A stretch of DNA of 64,000 nt. It comes from Micromonospora sp. DSM 45708. Its GTDB lineage: Bacteria > Actinomycetota > Actinomycetes > Mycobacteriales > Micromonosporaceae. Position 1 is the first letter of the stretch. Every line of letters begins with the position of its first letter. The DNA lies in the NCBI RefSeq assembly GCF_039566955.1, contig NZ_CP154796.1:6138001-6202000 (forward strand), given 5' to 3'. The notes beneath the pieces were generated by a model. The model was not told the origin of the DNA. It was given only the letters and a program-made list of their open reading frames with translations, and did not search any database. The position numbers and the translations under genes were made by a program. This document shows positions 51,921-61,834 of this stretch, piece after piece.

Positions 51921-53236
51921 TAGTGGGCTCCCACCAGCTGCTTGTCCGACAGCTTCGGTGCGGTACGTCCCTCGATGTAGTCGAGGTAGTCCTGCTTGAA
52001 GTACTTCAGCGAGGAGGTCACCGAGCTGGTCGCACCGTCGCCCAGGCCGCAGAACGAGCGGCCGAGGATGTTGTCACAGGTGTCGAGCAGGGTGTCCAGG
52101 TCCTCGTGGGTGCCCTGGCCGGCCAGGATGCGCCGGTAGACCCGGACCATCCAGTAGTTGCCCTCCCGGCACGGGGTGCACTTGCCGCACGACTCGTGGT
52201 GGTAGAACTCCAGCCACCGGTAGGTCGCGTACACCGGGCAGTCCTGGTCCGAGAAGATCTGGGTGGCCGTGGTGCCCAGGATCGAGCCGGCCGCCGCCAC
52301 CCCCTCGAAGTCCAGCGGCACGTCCAGGTGCTCGGCGGTGAGCAGCGGCGTCGACGAGCCGCCCGGGGTCCAGAACTTCAGCTCGTGCCCGGGCTTCATG
52401 CCGCCGGCCAGCTCGATCAGCTCGCGCAGCGTGATGCCCATCGAGGCCTCGTACTGCCCGGGGTTGGCGATCCGGCCGGAGAGCGAGTAGATCATCGGGC
52501 CGGACGACTTCTCCGTGCCCATGGTCTTCCACCAGTCCGCGCCGCCCAGCACGATGTACGGCACGCTCGCGATGGTGCCGACGTTGTTGACCACGGTCGG
52601 GCTGGCGTACAGGCCGTGGGTCGCCGGGAACGGCGGGCGCAGCCGGGGCTGGCCCCGGAAGCCCTCCAGCGAGTCCAGCAGCGCGGTCTCCTCACCGCAG
52701 ATGTACGCCCCGGCGCCGGAGTGCACCACCAGGTCCAGGTCGAAGCCCGAGCCGAGGATGTTCCGGCCGAGGTAGCCCTTGGCGTACGCCTCGGCGACCG
52801 CGCTGCGCAGCCGGCGGGCGGCGTGCACGGCCTCGCCGCGGATGTAGATGTAGGCCCGGTTGGCCCGGATCGCGTACGAGGCGATGATGACGCCCTCGAC
52901 CAGCGAGTGCGGGTCGTGGGTCATCAGCGGCAGGTCCTTGCAGGTGCCCGGCTCGCCCTCGTCGGCGTTCACCACCAGGTAGTGCGGCTTCCCGTCGCCC
53001 TGCGGGATGAAGCCCCACTTGAGCCCGGTCGGGAAGCCCGCGCCGCCCCGGCCGCGCAGCCCGGAGTCCTTGATCAGTTGGATCAGGTCGTCCGGGTGCG
53101 CCTTGATCGCCTTGCGCAGGGCGGCGTAGCCGTCCAGCTTCTCGTAGGTGCCGAGCCGCCAGGCGTCCGGCGACAGCCAGCGCTTGGTGAGCACCGGCGT
53201 GAGCTTGGCCAGCGTCTCCGGCCGAGGAGTGGTCAC
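51920..53236 (-). CDS. nuoF: NADH-quinone oxidoreductase subunit F
   Basis: A 438-residue subunit that binds NADH, FMN and cluster N3. The glycine-rich nucleotide site is [20 protein letters not shown], the FMN/NADH region [16 protein letters not shown] and [19 protein letters not shown], and the 4Fe-4S site [14 protein letters not shown] plus the later [14 protein letters not shown]. It is the electron entry point of the enzyme. Start GTG at 53236 overlaps the nuoE stop (GTGA). Confidence 0.96.
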   Translation of the reverse strand: MTTPRPETLAKLTPVLTKRWLSPDAWRLGTYEKLDGYAALRKAIKAHPDDLIQLIKDSGLRGRGGAGFPTGLKWGFIPQGDGKPHYLVVNADEGEPGTCKDLPLMTHDPHSLVEGVIIASYAIRANRAYIYIRGEAVHAARRLRSAVAEAYAKGYLGRNILGSGFDLDLVVHSGAGAYICGEETALLDSLEGFRGQPRLRPPFPATHGLYASPTVVNNVGTIASVPYIVLGGADWWKTMGTEKSSGPMIYSLSGRIANPGQYEASMGITLRELIELAGGMKPGHELKFWTPGGSSTPLLTAEHLDVPLDFEGVAAAGSILGTTATQIFSDQDCPVYATYRWLEFYHHESCGKCTPCREGNYWMVRVYRRILAGQGTHEDLDTLLDTCDNILGRSFCGLGDGATSSVTSSLKYFKQDYLDYIEGRTAPKLSDKQLVGAH

Positions 53237-54411
53237 TTCCGGACCCCCGTTCCGCTCGCGTCCGCCGGGTCGGCGCCGTCGGCGCCCGTGCCGGCTTCGG
53301 CGTCCTTGAGGTTGCGCTCCTGGGCGCCGGCCGCGTCGCCGGCGGGCTTGCCGTCACCGGCCGGCGGGTTCGCCGCCGCGCCGGCCGCCTCCGCCGCCCG
53401 CGCGTCGCGGGGCGCCGGAGCCGGGCCGTCCGTCGGGACCTTGGTGCCGGGCGCGTCCGCGACCGGGGTCCGCGCGTCCGGCTGCCGGGTCTCGGCGGTA
53501 CGCACCTGCGGCGACTTGACGTCCGGCGCCTTCACGTCCGGCGCGGTGCTGCCGCTGGCCGCCTCCGGCGTGGCCGGCTCGGCCGCGCCCGCGTTGCCCG
53601 CGGTGTCGGCCTTCGCCGTGGTGGTGTCGGCCTTCGCCGGCTCGGCGGCCCTGGCCGGCTCCGGCGCGGGGGCCGGCTTCCCGGACTCGGCCTTCGCCTT
53701 CGCCTCGGCGGCGGCCCGGTCGGCCTCGGCCTTGCTGCGGATCGGCGTCCTCGGGTCGAAGCCGGCCACCGAGATGCCGTGCTGCTCGGCCAGGCGCAGG
53801 CCGCGCAGGCTCGGCTCACCCGGCCCGCCGTCGGCCACCGCGCCGTCCCGCTCGTCGGCGAAGCCGGCGAGCTGCACCGCCATCTCCTTCAGCGTGCAGA
53901 GCCGGGCGCCCCGGGTCGGCATGGGTCGGCCGCCGGCCTGCAACTCCTGCACCACGCCGAGCGCGCCCTGCGGCTCGACGTTGTCGAAGAAGTCGTAGTT
54001 GACGGTCATCACCGGGCCGTAGTCACACGCGGCCAGGCACTCGGCGTGCTCCAGGGTGATCTTCCCGTCGGCGGTGGTCTCCTCGTGCCCGACGCCCAGG
54101 TGCTCGGCGAGCGCGTCGTAGACCGCCTGGCCGCCGAGCACGTCGCACATCGTGTTGGTGCAGACGCTGACCAGGTAGTCGCCGGTCGGCTTGCGCTTGT
54201 ACATGGTGTAGAAGGTGGCGACGGCGCCGACCTGGGCCTTGTTCAGCCCCAGCACCTCGGCGCAGAACTCGACGCCGGCCGGGGAGACGTACCCCTCCTC
54301 GGACTGCACCAGGTGCAGCAGCGGCAGCAGCGCCGAACGGGACCGGTCCGCCGGGTAGCGGGCGATGATCTCCCGCGCCCGCAGCCGCGTCTCCTCAGTG
54401 AACACGTTCAT
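53233..54411 (-). CDS. nuoE: NADH-quinone oxidoreductase subunit E with long C-terminal extension
   Basis: A 392-residue protein. The first 200 residues are a normal NuoE thioredoxin-like 2Fe-2S subunit with Cys84 and Cys89 ([13 protein letters not shown]) and Cys125 and Cys129 ([10 protein letters not shown]), which bind cluster N1a. From about residue 235 follows a tail of about 155 residues made mostly of A, P, K, E, D and T, with repeats such as [11 protein letters not shown] and [10 protein letters not shown]. NuoE proteins usually end near 170-250 residues, so this tail is unusual. It probably is disordered. The ATG at 54411 overlaps the nuoD stop (ATGA). Confidence 0.94.
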   Translation of the reverse strand: MNVFTEETRLRAREIIARYPADRSRSALLPLLHLVQSEEGYVSPAGVEFCAEVLGLNKAQVGAVATFYTMYKRKPTGDYLVSVCTNTMCDVLGGQAVYDALAEHLGVGHEETTADGKITLEHAECLAACDYGPVMTVNYDFFDNVEPQGALGVVQELQAGGRPMPTRGARLCTLKEMAVQLAGFADERDGAVADGGPGEPSLRGLRLAEQHGISVAGFDPRTPIRSKAEADRAAAEAKAKAESGKPAPAPEPARAAEPAKADTTTAKADTAGNAGAAEPATPEAASGSTAPDVKAPDVKSPQVRTAETRQPDARTPVADAPGTKVPTDGPAPAPRDARAAEAAGAAANPPAGDGKPAGDAAGAQERNLKDAEAGTGADGADPADASGTGVRK

Positions 54412-55733
54412 CGGTCACAACCACCCATCACGGGGTCCAGCGAGGCGCCGCCGGCGATCACGTCGGCGATCAGGCCGCCCTCGGCCATCGCCGGGAGGGC
54501 CTGGAGGTTGACGAAGCTCGGCTCCCGGTAGTGCACCCGGTAGGGCCGGGTGCCGCCGTCGGAGACCGCGTGCACGCCCAGCTCGCCGCGGGGCGACTCG
54601 ATGCCGACGTACACCTGGCCGGGCGGGACCCGGAAGCCCTCGGTGACGAGCTTGAAGTGGTGGATCAGCGACTCCATCGACTGACCCATGATCTTGGCGA
54701 CGTGCTCCAGCGAGTTGCCCATGCCGTCGACGCCGATGGCGAGCTGCGCCGGCCAGGCGATCTTCTTGTCGGCGACCATCACCGGGCCCGGCTTCAACCG
54801 GTCCAGCGCCTGCTCGACGAGCTTCAGCGACTCACGGATCTCCGCCAGCCGGACCAGGTAGCGGCCCCACACGTCACCGTCGGTGTGGGTCGGCACGTCG
54901 AACTCGTACGTCTCGTACCCGCAGTACGGCATGGTCTTGCGCAGGTCCCAGGCGAGCCCCGCCGAGCGGAGCACCGGGCCGGTGATGCCGAGCGCCATGC
55001 ACGCGGTCACGTCGAGCACCGCCACGTTCGTGGTGCGCTCGATCCAGATCGGCTGCCCGGAGAGCAGGTTCTCGTACTCCTTGAGCTTCTTCGGCATCAG
55101 CACCAGGAAGTCGCGGATCTTGCGGATCGCGTCGTCCGGCACGTCCTGCGCCACGCCGCCCGGCCGCACGTACGCGTGGTTCATCCGCAGGCCGGTGATG
55201 GTTTCGAAGATGTCGAGGATGTACTCCCGCTCGCGGAAGCCGTACAACATCATGTTGATCGCGCCCAGCTCCATGCCGGTGGTGGCCAGCCAGACCAGGT
55301 GCGAGGAGATCCGGTTCAGCTCCATCATCAGCACCCGGATGGTGGTGGCCCGCTCGGTGACGTCGTCGGTGACGCCGAGCAGCTTCTCCACCGCGAGCGC
55401 GTACGCCGTCTCGTTGAAGATCGGCGAGAGGTAGTCCATCCGGGTCACGAACGTCGAGCCCTGGACCCAGTTGCGGTACTCCAGGTTCTTCTCGATGCCG
55501 GTGTGCAGGTAGCCGACGACGGAGCGGGCCTCGCGGACCGTCTCGCCCTCCAGCTCCAGGATCAGCCGGAGCACGCCGTGCGTGGACGGGTGCTGGGGAC
55601 CCATGTTGACGACGATCCGCTCGTCGTTGATCGGGTCGGTGCCGGAGACGACCTGGTCCCAGTCCCCGCCGGTGACGGTGAAGACCTTGCCCTCGGTGGT
55701 CTCGCGCTCGGTCGCGTAGTTCGACGTCGTCAC
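54408..55733 (-). CDS. nuoD: NADH-quinone oxidoreductase subunit D
   Basis: A 441-residue 49-kDa-type subunit forming the quinone pocket with NuoB. Motifs are [60 protein letters not shown] and the C-terminal [20 protein letters not shown]. The usual His and Tyr of the quinone site are present in HPSTHG and YLSP. The GTG at 55733 overlaps the nuoC stop (GTGA). NuoC and NuoD are separate genes, unlike in E. coli. Confidence 0.96.
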   Translation of the reverse strand: MTTSNYATERETTEGKVFTVTGGDWDQVVSGTDPINDERIVVNMGPQHPSTHGVLRLILELEGETVREARSVVGYLHTGIEKNLEYRNWVQGSTFVTRMDYLSPIFNETAYALAVEKLLGVTDDVTERATTIRVLMMELNRISSHLVWLATTGMELGAINMMLYGFREREYILDIFETITGLRMNHAYVRPGGVAQDVPDDAIRKIRDFLVLMPKKLKEYENLLSGQPIWIERTTNVAVLDVTACMALGITGPVLRSAGLAWDLRKTMPYCGYETYEFDVPTHTDGDVWGRYLVRLAEIRESLKLVEQALDRLKPGPVMVADKKIAWPAQLAIGVDGMGNSLEHVAKIMGQSMESLIHHFKLVTEGFRVPPGQVYVGIESPRGELGVHAVSDGGTRPYRVHYREPSFVNLQALPAMAEGGLIADVIAGGASLDPVMGGCDR

Positions 55734-56463
55734 TGGTACGACCTCCGTCGGTCCGGCGGCGGGATCTCCGCGCCCTTGTACTCGACGGGTACGCCGCCGA
55801 GCGGGTAGTCCTTGCGCTGCGGGTGCCCCTCCCAGTCGTCCGGCATGAGGATCCGGGTCAGGTTGGGGTGGCCGTCGAAGACGATGCCGAACATGTCGTA
55901 CGCCTCCCGCTCCTGCCAGTCGGCGGTCGGGTAGACGGCGGTCACGCTCGGCAGGTGCGGGTCCTCGGCGGAGACCGCGGCCTCCAGCCGGACCTGCCGC
56001 CGGTAGGTCATCGAGGTGAGCTGGTAGACCACGTGCAGCCGGCGCACGTCGGCGCCCAGGTAGTCCACGCCGGACACCGAGGAGAGCAGCTCGAAGCGCA
56101 GCGACAGGTCGTCGCGCATCACCTGGCAGACCTCGGCGATCCGCTCCGGGCGGACGTGCAGGGTCAGCTCGCCCCGGTCGACCACGACCTTCTCGATCGC
56201 GTCGCCGAAGCCCGGGTACGCCTCCTCCAGCGCGTCCCGCACCTCGTCGAAGTAGCTCCCGTACGGCCGGGTGGCCTCCTCGATCGGCTTGCGCGGGCGG
56301 ACCAGGCCGCCGTAGCCGGAGACGTCACCGGTGCCCTGGTTGCCGAACATGCCCCGACCGGCCGGGCTGGCCGGCGGGTACTCGGCCGGCGCGGTGGAGC
56401 TGGCTCCGGCGGGAGTGGTCGGCACCGGGACCCCGCCGTCGTTGTTCCTGTCCTGCGGCGACG

Positions 56464-56467
<4 letters not shown>
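55730..56467 (-). CDS. nuoC: NADH-quinone oxidoreductase subunit C
   Basis: A 245-residue 30-kDa-type subunit. The first 70 residues are a Pro/Ala/Gly-rich actinobacterial leader; the conserved part begins at [20 protein letters not shown] and ends with the family signature [20 protein letters not shown] and [20 protein letters not shown]. The GTG at 56467 overlaps the nuoB stop (GTGA). It belongs to the hydrophilic arm and contacts NuoD and NuoI. Confidence 0.95.
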
Positions 56468-57141
<674 letters not shown>

Positions 57142-57152
57142 CTGCTACCTCC

Positions 57153-57518
57153 TCAGTCCCAGTCCAGGCCGCCGCGCCGCCAGACGTAGGCGTAGGCGAC
57201 GAAGACCGCGACGATGAACATGACCATCTCCACGAAGCCGAAGATCGGCAGGGCGTCGAAGGAGACCGCCCAGGGGTAGAGGAAGATGATCTCGATGTCG
57301 AAGACGATGAAGAGCATCGCCGTCAGGTAGAACTTGATCGGGAACCGGCCGCCGCCGACCGGCTGCGGGCTCGGCTCGATGCCACACTCGTACGCCTCGA
57401 GCTTGGCCTTGTTCAGACGCCGGGGGCCGGCGAATCGGGCAGCGGCCACGGAGAACAGCGCGAACCCCGCGGCGAGGGCGAACAGCCCGATGATGGGTGC
57501 ATAAGGAGAGAGCGTCAT
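57153..57518 (-). CDS. nuoA: NADH-quinone oxidoreductase subunit A
   Basis: A 121-residue membrane subunit with three helices; YECGIEPSPQPVGGGRFPIK contains the conserved cysteine loop, and KFYLTAMLFIVFDIEIIFLY the acidic TM2. It starts the 14-gene nuoA-N operon, which runs unbroken for 16.2 kb. The ATG at 57518 has CAGGGGAC upstream. The operon promoter should lie in 57519-57650. Confidence 0.96.
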   Translation of the reverse strand: MTLSPYAPIIGLFALAAGFALFSVAAARFAGPRRLNKAKLEAYECGIEPSPQPVGGGRFPIKFYLTAMLFIVFDIEIIFLYPWAVSFDALPIFGFVEMVMFIVAVFVAYAYVWRRGGLDWD

Positions 57519-57539
57519 CGTTGTCCCCTGCTCGTCCTT

Positions 57540-57598
57540 CCCTGACCTCGGTGGTCGGCCAAAATCACACTATTCACGTCCCTGACGACCTCGGTCGG
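57540..57598 (-). promoter_or_regulatory. nuo operon upstream region with direct repeats
   Basis: Two 19-base imperfect direct repeats, CCCTGACCTCGGTGGTCGG (57540-57558) and CCCTGACGACCTCGGTCGG (57580-57598), are 40 bases apart and flank the AT-richer AAAATCACACTATTCAC. The position just upstream of nuoA makes it a likely control region. No Rex-type TTGTGAA palindrome is seen; -10 and -35 boxes could not be fixed. Confidence 0.4.
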
Positions 57599-57650
57599 CG
57601 GGGGTCGATCTCTCCGGTCCGTGGTCGGTCGACCGCGCACCGGTGGTCTC

Positions 57651-58925
57651 CTACACGGCCGGCGCCACCCTGGTCATCGCGTTGATGACCCGGTCCATCG
57701 CGTCCCCGCCGCGCGGGTCGGTCAGGTTCGCCAGCAGCTTGAGCACGAAGCGCATCAACATCGGGTGCGGCATGCCGTGCTTCGTGGCCATCCGCATCAC
57801 CTCGGGGCGGCCGATCAGCTTCACGAAGACGCCGCCGAGCCGGTAGTAGCCACCGAAGCGGGCCTTCAGCTCCTGCGGGTACGCCATCAGCGCCCGCTCC
57901 CGCTCCGCGCCGGCCGGGCGGGCCAGCGCCTGCACCGCGACCTCGGCGGCCAGCTCGCCGGACTCCATCGCGTACGCGATGCCCTCGCCGTTGAACGGGT
58001 TGACCATGCCGCCGGAGTCGCCGACCAGCAGCACTCCGCGGCTGTAGTGCGGGACCCGGTTGAAGCCCATCGGCAGCGCGGCGCCGAGGATCGGCCCTTC
58101 CGCGTTGGCCTCGTCGGTCATCCCCCAGTCCTCCGGGGTGTTGGCCAACCAGTCGGTGAGCAGCCGGCGGTAGTTCGTCTTGCCGAACGCCGAGGACGAG
58201 TTGAGCACGCCGAGGCCGACGTTCACCCGGCCGTCGCCGAGGCCGAAGATCCAGCCGTAGCCGGGCAGCAACGCGTCGTTGCCCTTGGCGCGCAGCTCCA
58301 GCCAGGACTCCAGGTAGTCGTCGTCGTGCTTCGCGGGCGAGCGGTAGTAGCGGCGGACCGCCACGCCGATCGGCCGGTCCTCGCGCTTGGCCAGCCCGAG
58401 CGCGAGCGGGAACCGGCCGGAGACGCCGTCGGCGGCGACCACCAGCGGCGCGTGGAAGGTGGCCGGTTCCTTGTCCGGGCCCACCTCGGCCTGCACCCCG
58501 ACCACGCGGTCATCCGCGTCGAGCACCGGGGTCAGCACGTTGACGCCGGTGCGCAGCTCCGCACCGGCGGTGACGGCACGCCGGGCGAGCAGGTCGTCGA
58601 AGTCGAGCCGGGTCCGGACCAGGCCGTAGTTGGGGAAGCTGGCCAGGTCGGGCCAGTCCAGCTCCAGGCGCACCCCGCCGCCGATCACCCGCAGGCCCCT
58701 GTTGTGCAGCCAGCCGGCCTCGGGCGAGGTGTCCACGCCCATCCGGATGAGCTGCCGCACGGCACGGGGCGTGAGCCCGTCGCCGCAGACCTTCTCCCGG
58801 GGGAACTCCGTCTTCTCCAGCAGCAGCACGCGTACGCCGTGCCGCGCCAGGTGGTATGCCGTGGCCGATCCTCCGGGACCGGCGCCCACGACGATGACGT
58901 CGGCGTCGTTCTCCACCGCGGTCAT
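57651..58925 (-). CDS. menJ: Geranylgeranyl reductase family FAD-dependent protein (MenJ-like)
   Basis: A 424-residue flavoprotein. The N-terminal dinucleotide fold is DVIVVGAGPGGSATAYHLAR, followed by EFPREKVCGDGLTPRAVRQL typical of the geranylgeranyl reductase group, and the second FAD motif is GVLLVGDSGGMVNPFNGEGI. Members saturate isoprenoid double bonds; Rv0561c (MenJ) reduces one in menaquinone of mycobacteria, beside menG and a prenyl synthase. That context recurs here. The ATG at 58925 has GGAGGAGGCG upstream and is preferred to 58943 and 58961. Reduction of menaquinone is inferred. Confidence 0.85.
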   Translation of the reverse strand: MTAVENDADVIVVGAGPGGSATAYHLARHGVRVLLLEKTEFPREKVCGDGLTPRAVRQLIRMGVDTSPEAGWLHNRGLRVIGGGVRLELDWPDLASFPNYGLVRTRLDFDDLLARRAVTAGAELRTGVNVLTPVLDADDRVVGVQAEVGPDKEPATFHAPLVVAADGVSGRFPLALGLAKREDRPIGVAVRRYYRSPAKHDDDYLESWLELRAKGNDALLPGYGWIFGLGDGRVNVGLGVLNSSSAFGKTNYRRLLTDWLANTPEDWGMTDEANAEGPILGAALPMGFNRVPHYSRGVLLVGDSGGMVNPFNGEGIAYAMESGELAAEVAVQALARPAGAERERALMAYPQELKARFGGYYRLGGVFVKLIGRPEVMRMATKHGMPHPMLMRFVLKLLANLTDPRGGDAMDRVINAMTRVAPAV

Positions 58926-59059
58926 CCGCGCCTCCTCCCGCATGCTCGTGAAATGCTTCACAAGCCGATCGGGTTGGAGTCTATGACCGGCGTTACACCT
59001 GTATGCGCTGAGGGGGTCCTAACTTCCCGGAAACCCGCCGGTGAGGGCGCGGAGATCGG

Positions 59060-59278
59060 TCACCAGCGGGCCGGGGCGGCCGGTCCCAGCCCGGCGTCGA
59101 GCCGGATGGTTTCGGGCAGATGGTCGCGCAGCGCGCCGCCGGCCGCTCGGTCCAGCGCGGCCAGCACCTCGGCGACCACCTGGCGGACCTCGGCGGGATC
59201 CGCACCGGCCAGCGCCCTGAGCTGCGCGATCAGCTCCGCGGCGTCGTCGTCGGTGGCGGCGTGGTCGGGTCCCGTCAT
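59060..59278 (-). CDS. Small hypothetical protein, 72 residues
   Basis: A 72-residue acidic, alanine-rich protein MTGPDHAATDDDAAELIAQL, predicted mostly helical (RQVVAEVLAALDRAAGGALR). No family recognised. The ATG at 59278 sits between menG and menJ-like genes on the same strand. The codon pattern is coding-like, but no clear ribosome binding site is seen, so a chance frame is possible. Confidence 0.5.
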   Translation of the reverse strand: MTGPDHAATDDDAAELIAQLRALAGADPAEVRQVVAEVLAALDRAAGGALRDHLPETIRLDAGLGPAAPARW

Positions 59279-59351
59279 GGGCGCGAGCCTACGGCGCGAA
59301 TCACGCTCAAGCCGGACATTCACGAAATGCCCGGCCGATGCGCCGGGACGA

Positions 59352-60062
59352 TCAGTTCCGGACGGCCCGGTGCAGCGCGACGACACCGCCGGTCAGGTTG
59401 CGCCACGCCACCCGCCCCCAGCCGGCCGCGCCGACGCGCGCGGCCAGCGCCGGCTGGTCCGGCCAGGCCCGGATCGACTCGGCGAGGTAGACGTAGGCGT
59501 CGGGGTTGCTGGAGACCGCGCGCGCCACCGCCGGCAACGACCGCATCAGGTACGACAGGTAGACCGTGCGGAACGCCGGGTTGACCGGGGTGCTGAACTC
59601 GCAGACCACCAGCCGCCCGCCCGGCCTGGTGACCCGGGCCAGCTCGCGCAGCGCGGCGTCGGTGTCGTTCACGTTGCGCAGCGCGAAGGAGATGGTCACC
59701 GCGTCGAAGCTGGCGTCCGCGAACGGCAGCCGGAGCGCGTCGCCGGCCAGCAGCGGCACCGACGGGCGGGTGCGCTTGCCGGCGTGCAGCATGCCCAGCG
59801 ACAGGTCGGCGCCGACCGCGTACGCCCCGGAGTGGGCCAGCTCCTCGGTGGAGACGCCGGTGCCGGCGCCCACGTCCAGCACCCGCTCGCCGGGCCGCAG
59901 GCCGAGCGCCGCCCGGGTGGCCCGCCGCCAGGACCGGTCCTGCCCGAAGGAGAGCACGGTGTTGGTCAGGTCGTAGCGGGCCGCCACGCCGTCGAACATG
60001 GCGGCGACCTCGTGCGGCTGCTTCTCCAGGCTGGCGCGCTGGCCCTGCGGGGTACGGCTCAC
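59352..60062 (-). CDS. menG: Demethylmenaquinone methyltransferase
   Basis: A 236-residue class I SAM methyltransferase of the UbiE/MenG family. Motifs are [36 protein letters not shown], the SAM site [35 protein letters not shown] and [17 protein letters not shown]. It methylates demethylmenaquinone, the last head-group step of menaquinone synthesis. The GTG at 60062 follows GGAGGGG closely. It sits near a MenJ-like reductase and mqnC, in line with quinone supply to complex I. Confidence 0.94.
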   Translation of the reverse strand: MSRTPQGQRASLEKQPHEVAAMFDGVAARYDLTNTVLSFGQDRSWRRATRAALGLRPGERVLDVGAGTGVSTEELAHSGAYAVGADLSLGMLHAGKRTRPSVPLLAGDALRLPFADASFDAVTISFALRNVNDTDAALRELARVTRPGGRLVVCEFSTPVNPAFRTVYLSYLMRSLPAVARAVSSNPDAYVYLAESIRAWPDQPALAARVGAAGWGRVAWRNLTGGVVALHRAVRN

Positions 60063-60152
60063 CCCTCCACTCTGCCAGCCGCGCCGGCCCGGGTACGGCG
60101 CGGGGGCGAGGTGGTCGCCCACCCCGCCCCCGCCGTGTCCGGAGCGTCCGGC

Positions 60153-61412
60153 TCAGTCCCCGGTGCGCTCCTCGGTCGGGGCGACCAGGACCACCTTGCG
60201 GCGGCGGGACAGCATCATCAGCGCCGCGCCGGCGGCGAGCACGAGCGCGCCGATGCCGCCGATCAGGCCGACCTGCATACCGGTCACCGGCAGGCCACCG
60301 TCACCGGCGCCACCGCCGCTGCCGCCACCCGTGGTCGGGGTCGGGACCGCGGTCGCGCCGCCGCTTGGGGTCGGCTCGGCGGTCGGGGTGCCGGTCGGCG
60401 TCGGGGTCGGGGTCGGCGTCGGCTGCCCGTTCGGGTCGACGAAGACGTCGAACTGGGCGGTGTTGTCGACGTCGTCGACCTCGGAGAACGCGCGGCGCTG
60501 CGCCGAGCTGGCGACGCGCGGCTCCTCCTCGGGCTCGCCGGATGCGGAGTCCAGGCCGGCGGCGAAGACGAAGCCGGGCCGGAGCAGCTTCTCCGTCACG
60601 TCCGCGCCGACGGTCACCCGCACGCCCGCGGTGTAGAACTGGCCGGGCTTCAGCACCGCGCCCCGGTCCTCGCAGTACGCCTGCGCGAAGCCGCCCAGGT
60701 CCTGCTCGACGCAGCCCTCGGGCAGCTCGGCGAAGGTGACGCCGGCCGGCAGCGTGATGCCGTACGCGACGCCGGTGGCCTTCCGGCTGCCGTCGTTGAA
60801 GACGGCCCAGTCCAGCGGCGCGGTCTCGCCCGGCCGGACCGGACGCAGGTTCGCCTCGCCGGCATCGTCGCCGTCGACCTGCACGTCGGCGTACACGTCC
60901 TGCACCCAGGTGGTGAGGTCGTAGCCGGGGGCGGTCACGGTGATGTCGTGCTCGACCGAGTTGTTCTCCAGGTCGGGGTCGGCGGTGGCCGCGCTGATGG
61001 AGACCGTGAGCGTGCCGGCCGCGCCCTTGCCGCCGGTGGAGAACAGCGGGATGCCGAAGTCCTCGGTGGTGCCCGCGGCGAGGTCGCCGAGCAGGCAGGT
61101 GAAGGAGGTGCCGGTCACCTCGCAGCCCTCCGGGACCAGCACGCCGACCTTGCGGTCCTTCAGGCTCTTCGTCTCCACCGTGACCCGGACGCCCTTCGCG
61201 TCGACGGCGCCGGTGGTGTTGTCCACCTGGAACTTGAACGGCTTGGCCCGGGCCTCGTCGACACCCTTGGCGAGCTGGTAGCTCAGCGGGACGAGCTGAA
61301 GGTCGGCCTCGTCGGCGGCGTACGCCGGGCCGGCGACGGCGGCGAGGCCGGCGGTGGAGAACAGGGCGACCACACCGGCACGCGCCAGTGTGGATCGGAA
61401 GCGGAAGGTCAT
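60153..61412 (-). CDS. LPXTG-anchored surface protein
   Basis: A 419-residue exported protein. The signal peptide is ARAGVVALFSTAGLAAVAGPAYA; the middle contains repeated DUF11/Ig-like beta modules (VDNTTGAVDAKGVRVTVETK, VFNDGSRKATGVAYGITLP) with cysteine pairs. A PTPTPTPTG-type linker leads to LPVTG, a hydrophobic helix and RRRKV, the sortase signal. It should be covalently linked to peptidoglycan. No sortase gene is in the window. The ATG at 61412 has GGGGGAACC upstream. Function unknown. Confidence 0.87.
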   Translation of the reverse strand: MTFRFRSTLARAGVVALFSTAGLAAVAGPAYAADEADLQLVPLSYQLAKGVDEARAKPFKFQVDNTTGAVDAKGVRVTVETKSLKDRKVGVLVPEGCEVTGTSFTCLLGDLAAGTTEDFGIPLFSTGGKGAAGTLTVSISAATADPDLENNSVEHDITVTAPGYDLTTWVQDVYADVQVDGDDAGEANLRPVRPGETAPLDWAVFNDGSRKATGVAYGITLPAGVTFAELPEGCVEQDLGGFAQAYCEDRGAVLKPGQFYTAGVRVTVGADVTEKLLRPGFVFAAGLDSASGEPEEEPRVASSAQRRAFSEVDDVDNTAQFDVFVDPNGQPTPTPTPTPTGTPTAEPTPSGGATAVPTPTTGGGSGGGAGDGGLPVTGMQVGLIGGIGALVLAAGAALMMLSRRRKVVLVAPTEERTGD

Positions 61413-61834
61413 GGTTCCCCCGGGGGTAGGGACGTGCCGATCAGGCACGGAACGAACGGACGGTACCGGAGCGACGCGGCGCCGCGCCAGCGTCCCACGG
61501 GCGGAATTCCCACCGTCCTCGACCGACAGCAGGGGCGGGATGGTCACCCATCCCGCCCCTGCCGCGGTGCGTTATGTGAACGACCCTCATGGGCCGATGG
61601 AGGACGACGGTCCGACGAACGCCGCCAGCGTAGTCGCGGCGGCGACCGGCGTGGCCACGCTCGCCCGGGTCGCCGCCGACCTGTTACCTGGCAGCTCGCG
61701 GCCCGGATGGGCGGTGTCGAGCGGGACGTTAGCGGCTCCCGGTCAGGCCCGTCGAGGGCCACGCCGAAGCTCCACCGGAAACGGGTACGACACCCGGCCG
61801 CACGACGCCCCCGGCCGACCGAACGGTGGACCGG
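61413..61834. other. Intergenic region between LPXTG gene and mqnC
   Basis: Besides the terminator at 61529-61562, the region holds a small inverted repeat CGTGCC-GATCA-GGCACG near 61434-61450, in the leader of the LPXTG gene. Plus- and minus-strand frames at about 61570-61800 lack ribosome binding sites and recognisable content; I see no supported gene in 61563-61834. Confidence 0.5.
61529..61562 (-). terminator. Terminator-like hairpin between mqnC and the LPXTG gene
   Basis: GCAGGGGCGGGATGG and CCATCCCGCCCCTGC form a perfect 15-base stem with a 4-base loop. It lies 272 bases after mqnC and 117 bases before the LPXTG start, so it could stop read-through from mqnC. Confidence 0.65.

Noticed and set aside
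61563..61834. Small genes in the gap before mqnC
   Set aside because: Frames on both strands lack ribosome binding sites, recognisable motifs and consistent codon bias.
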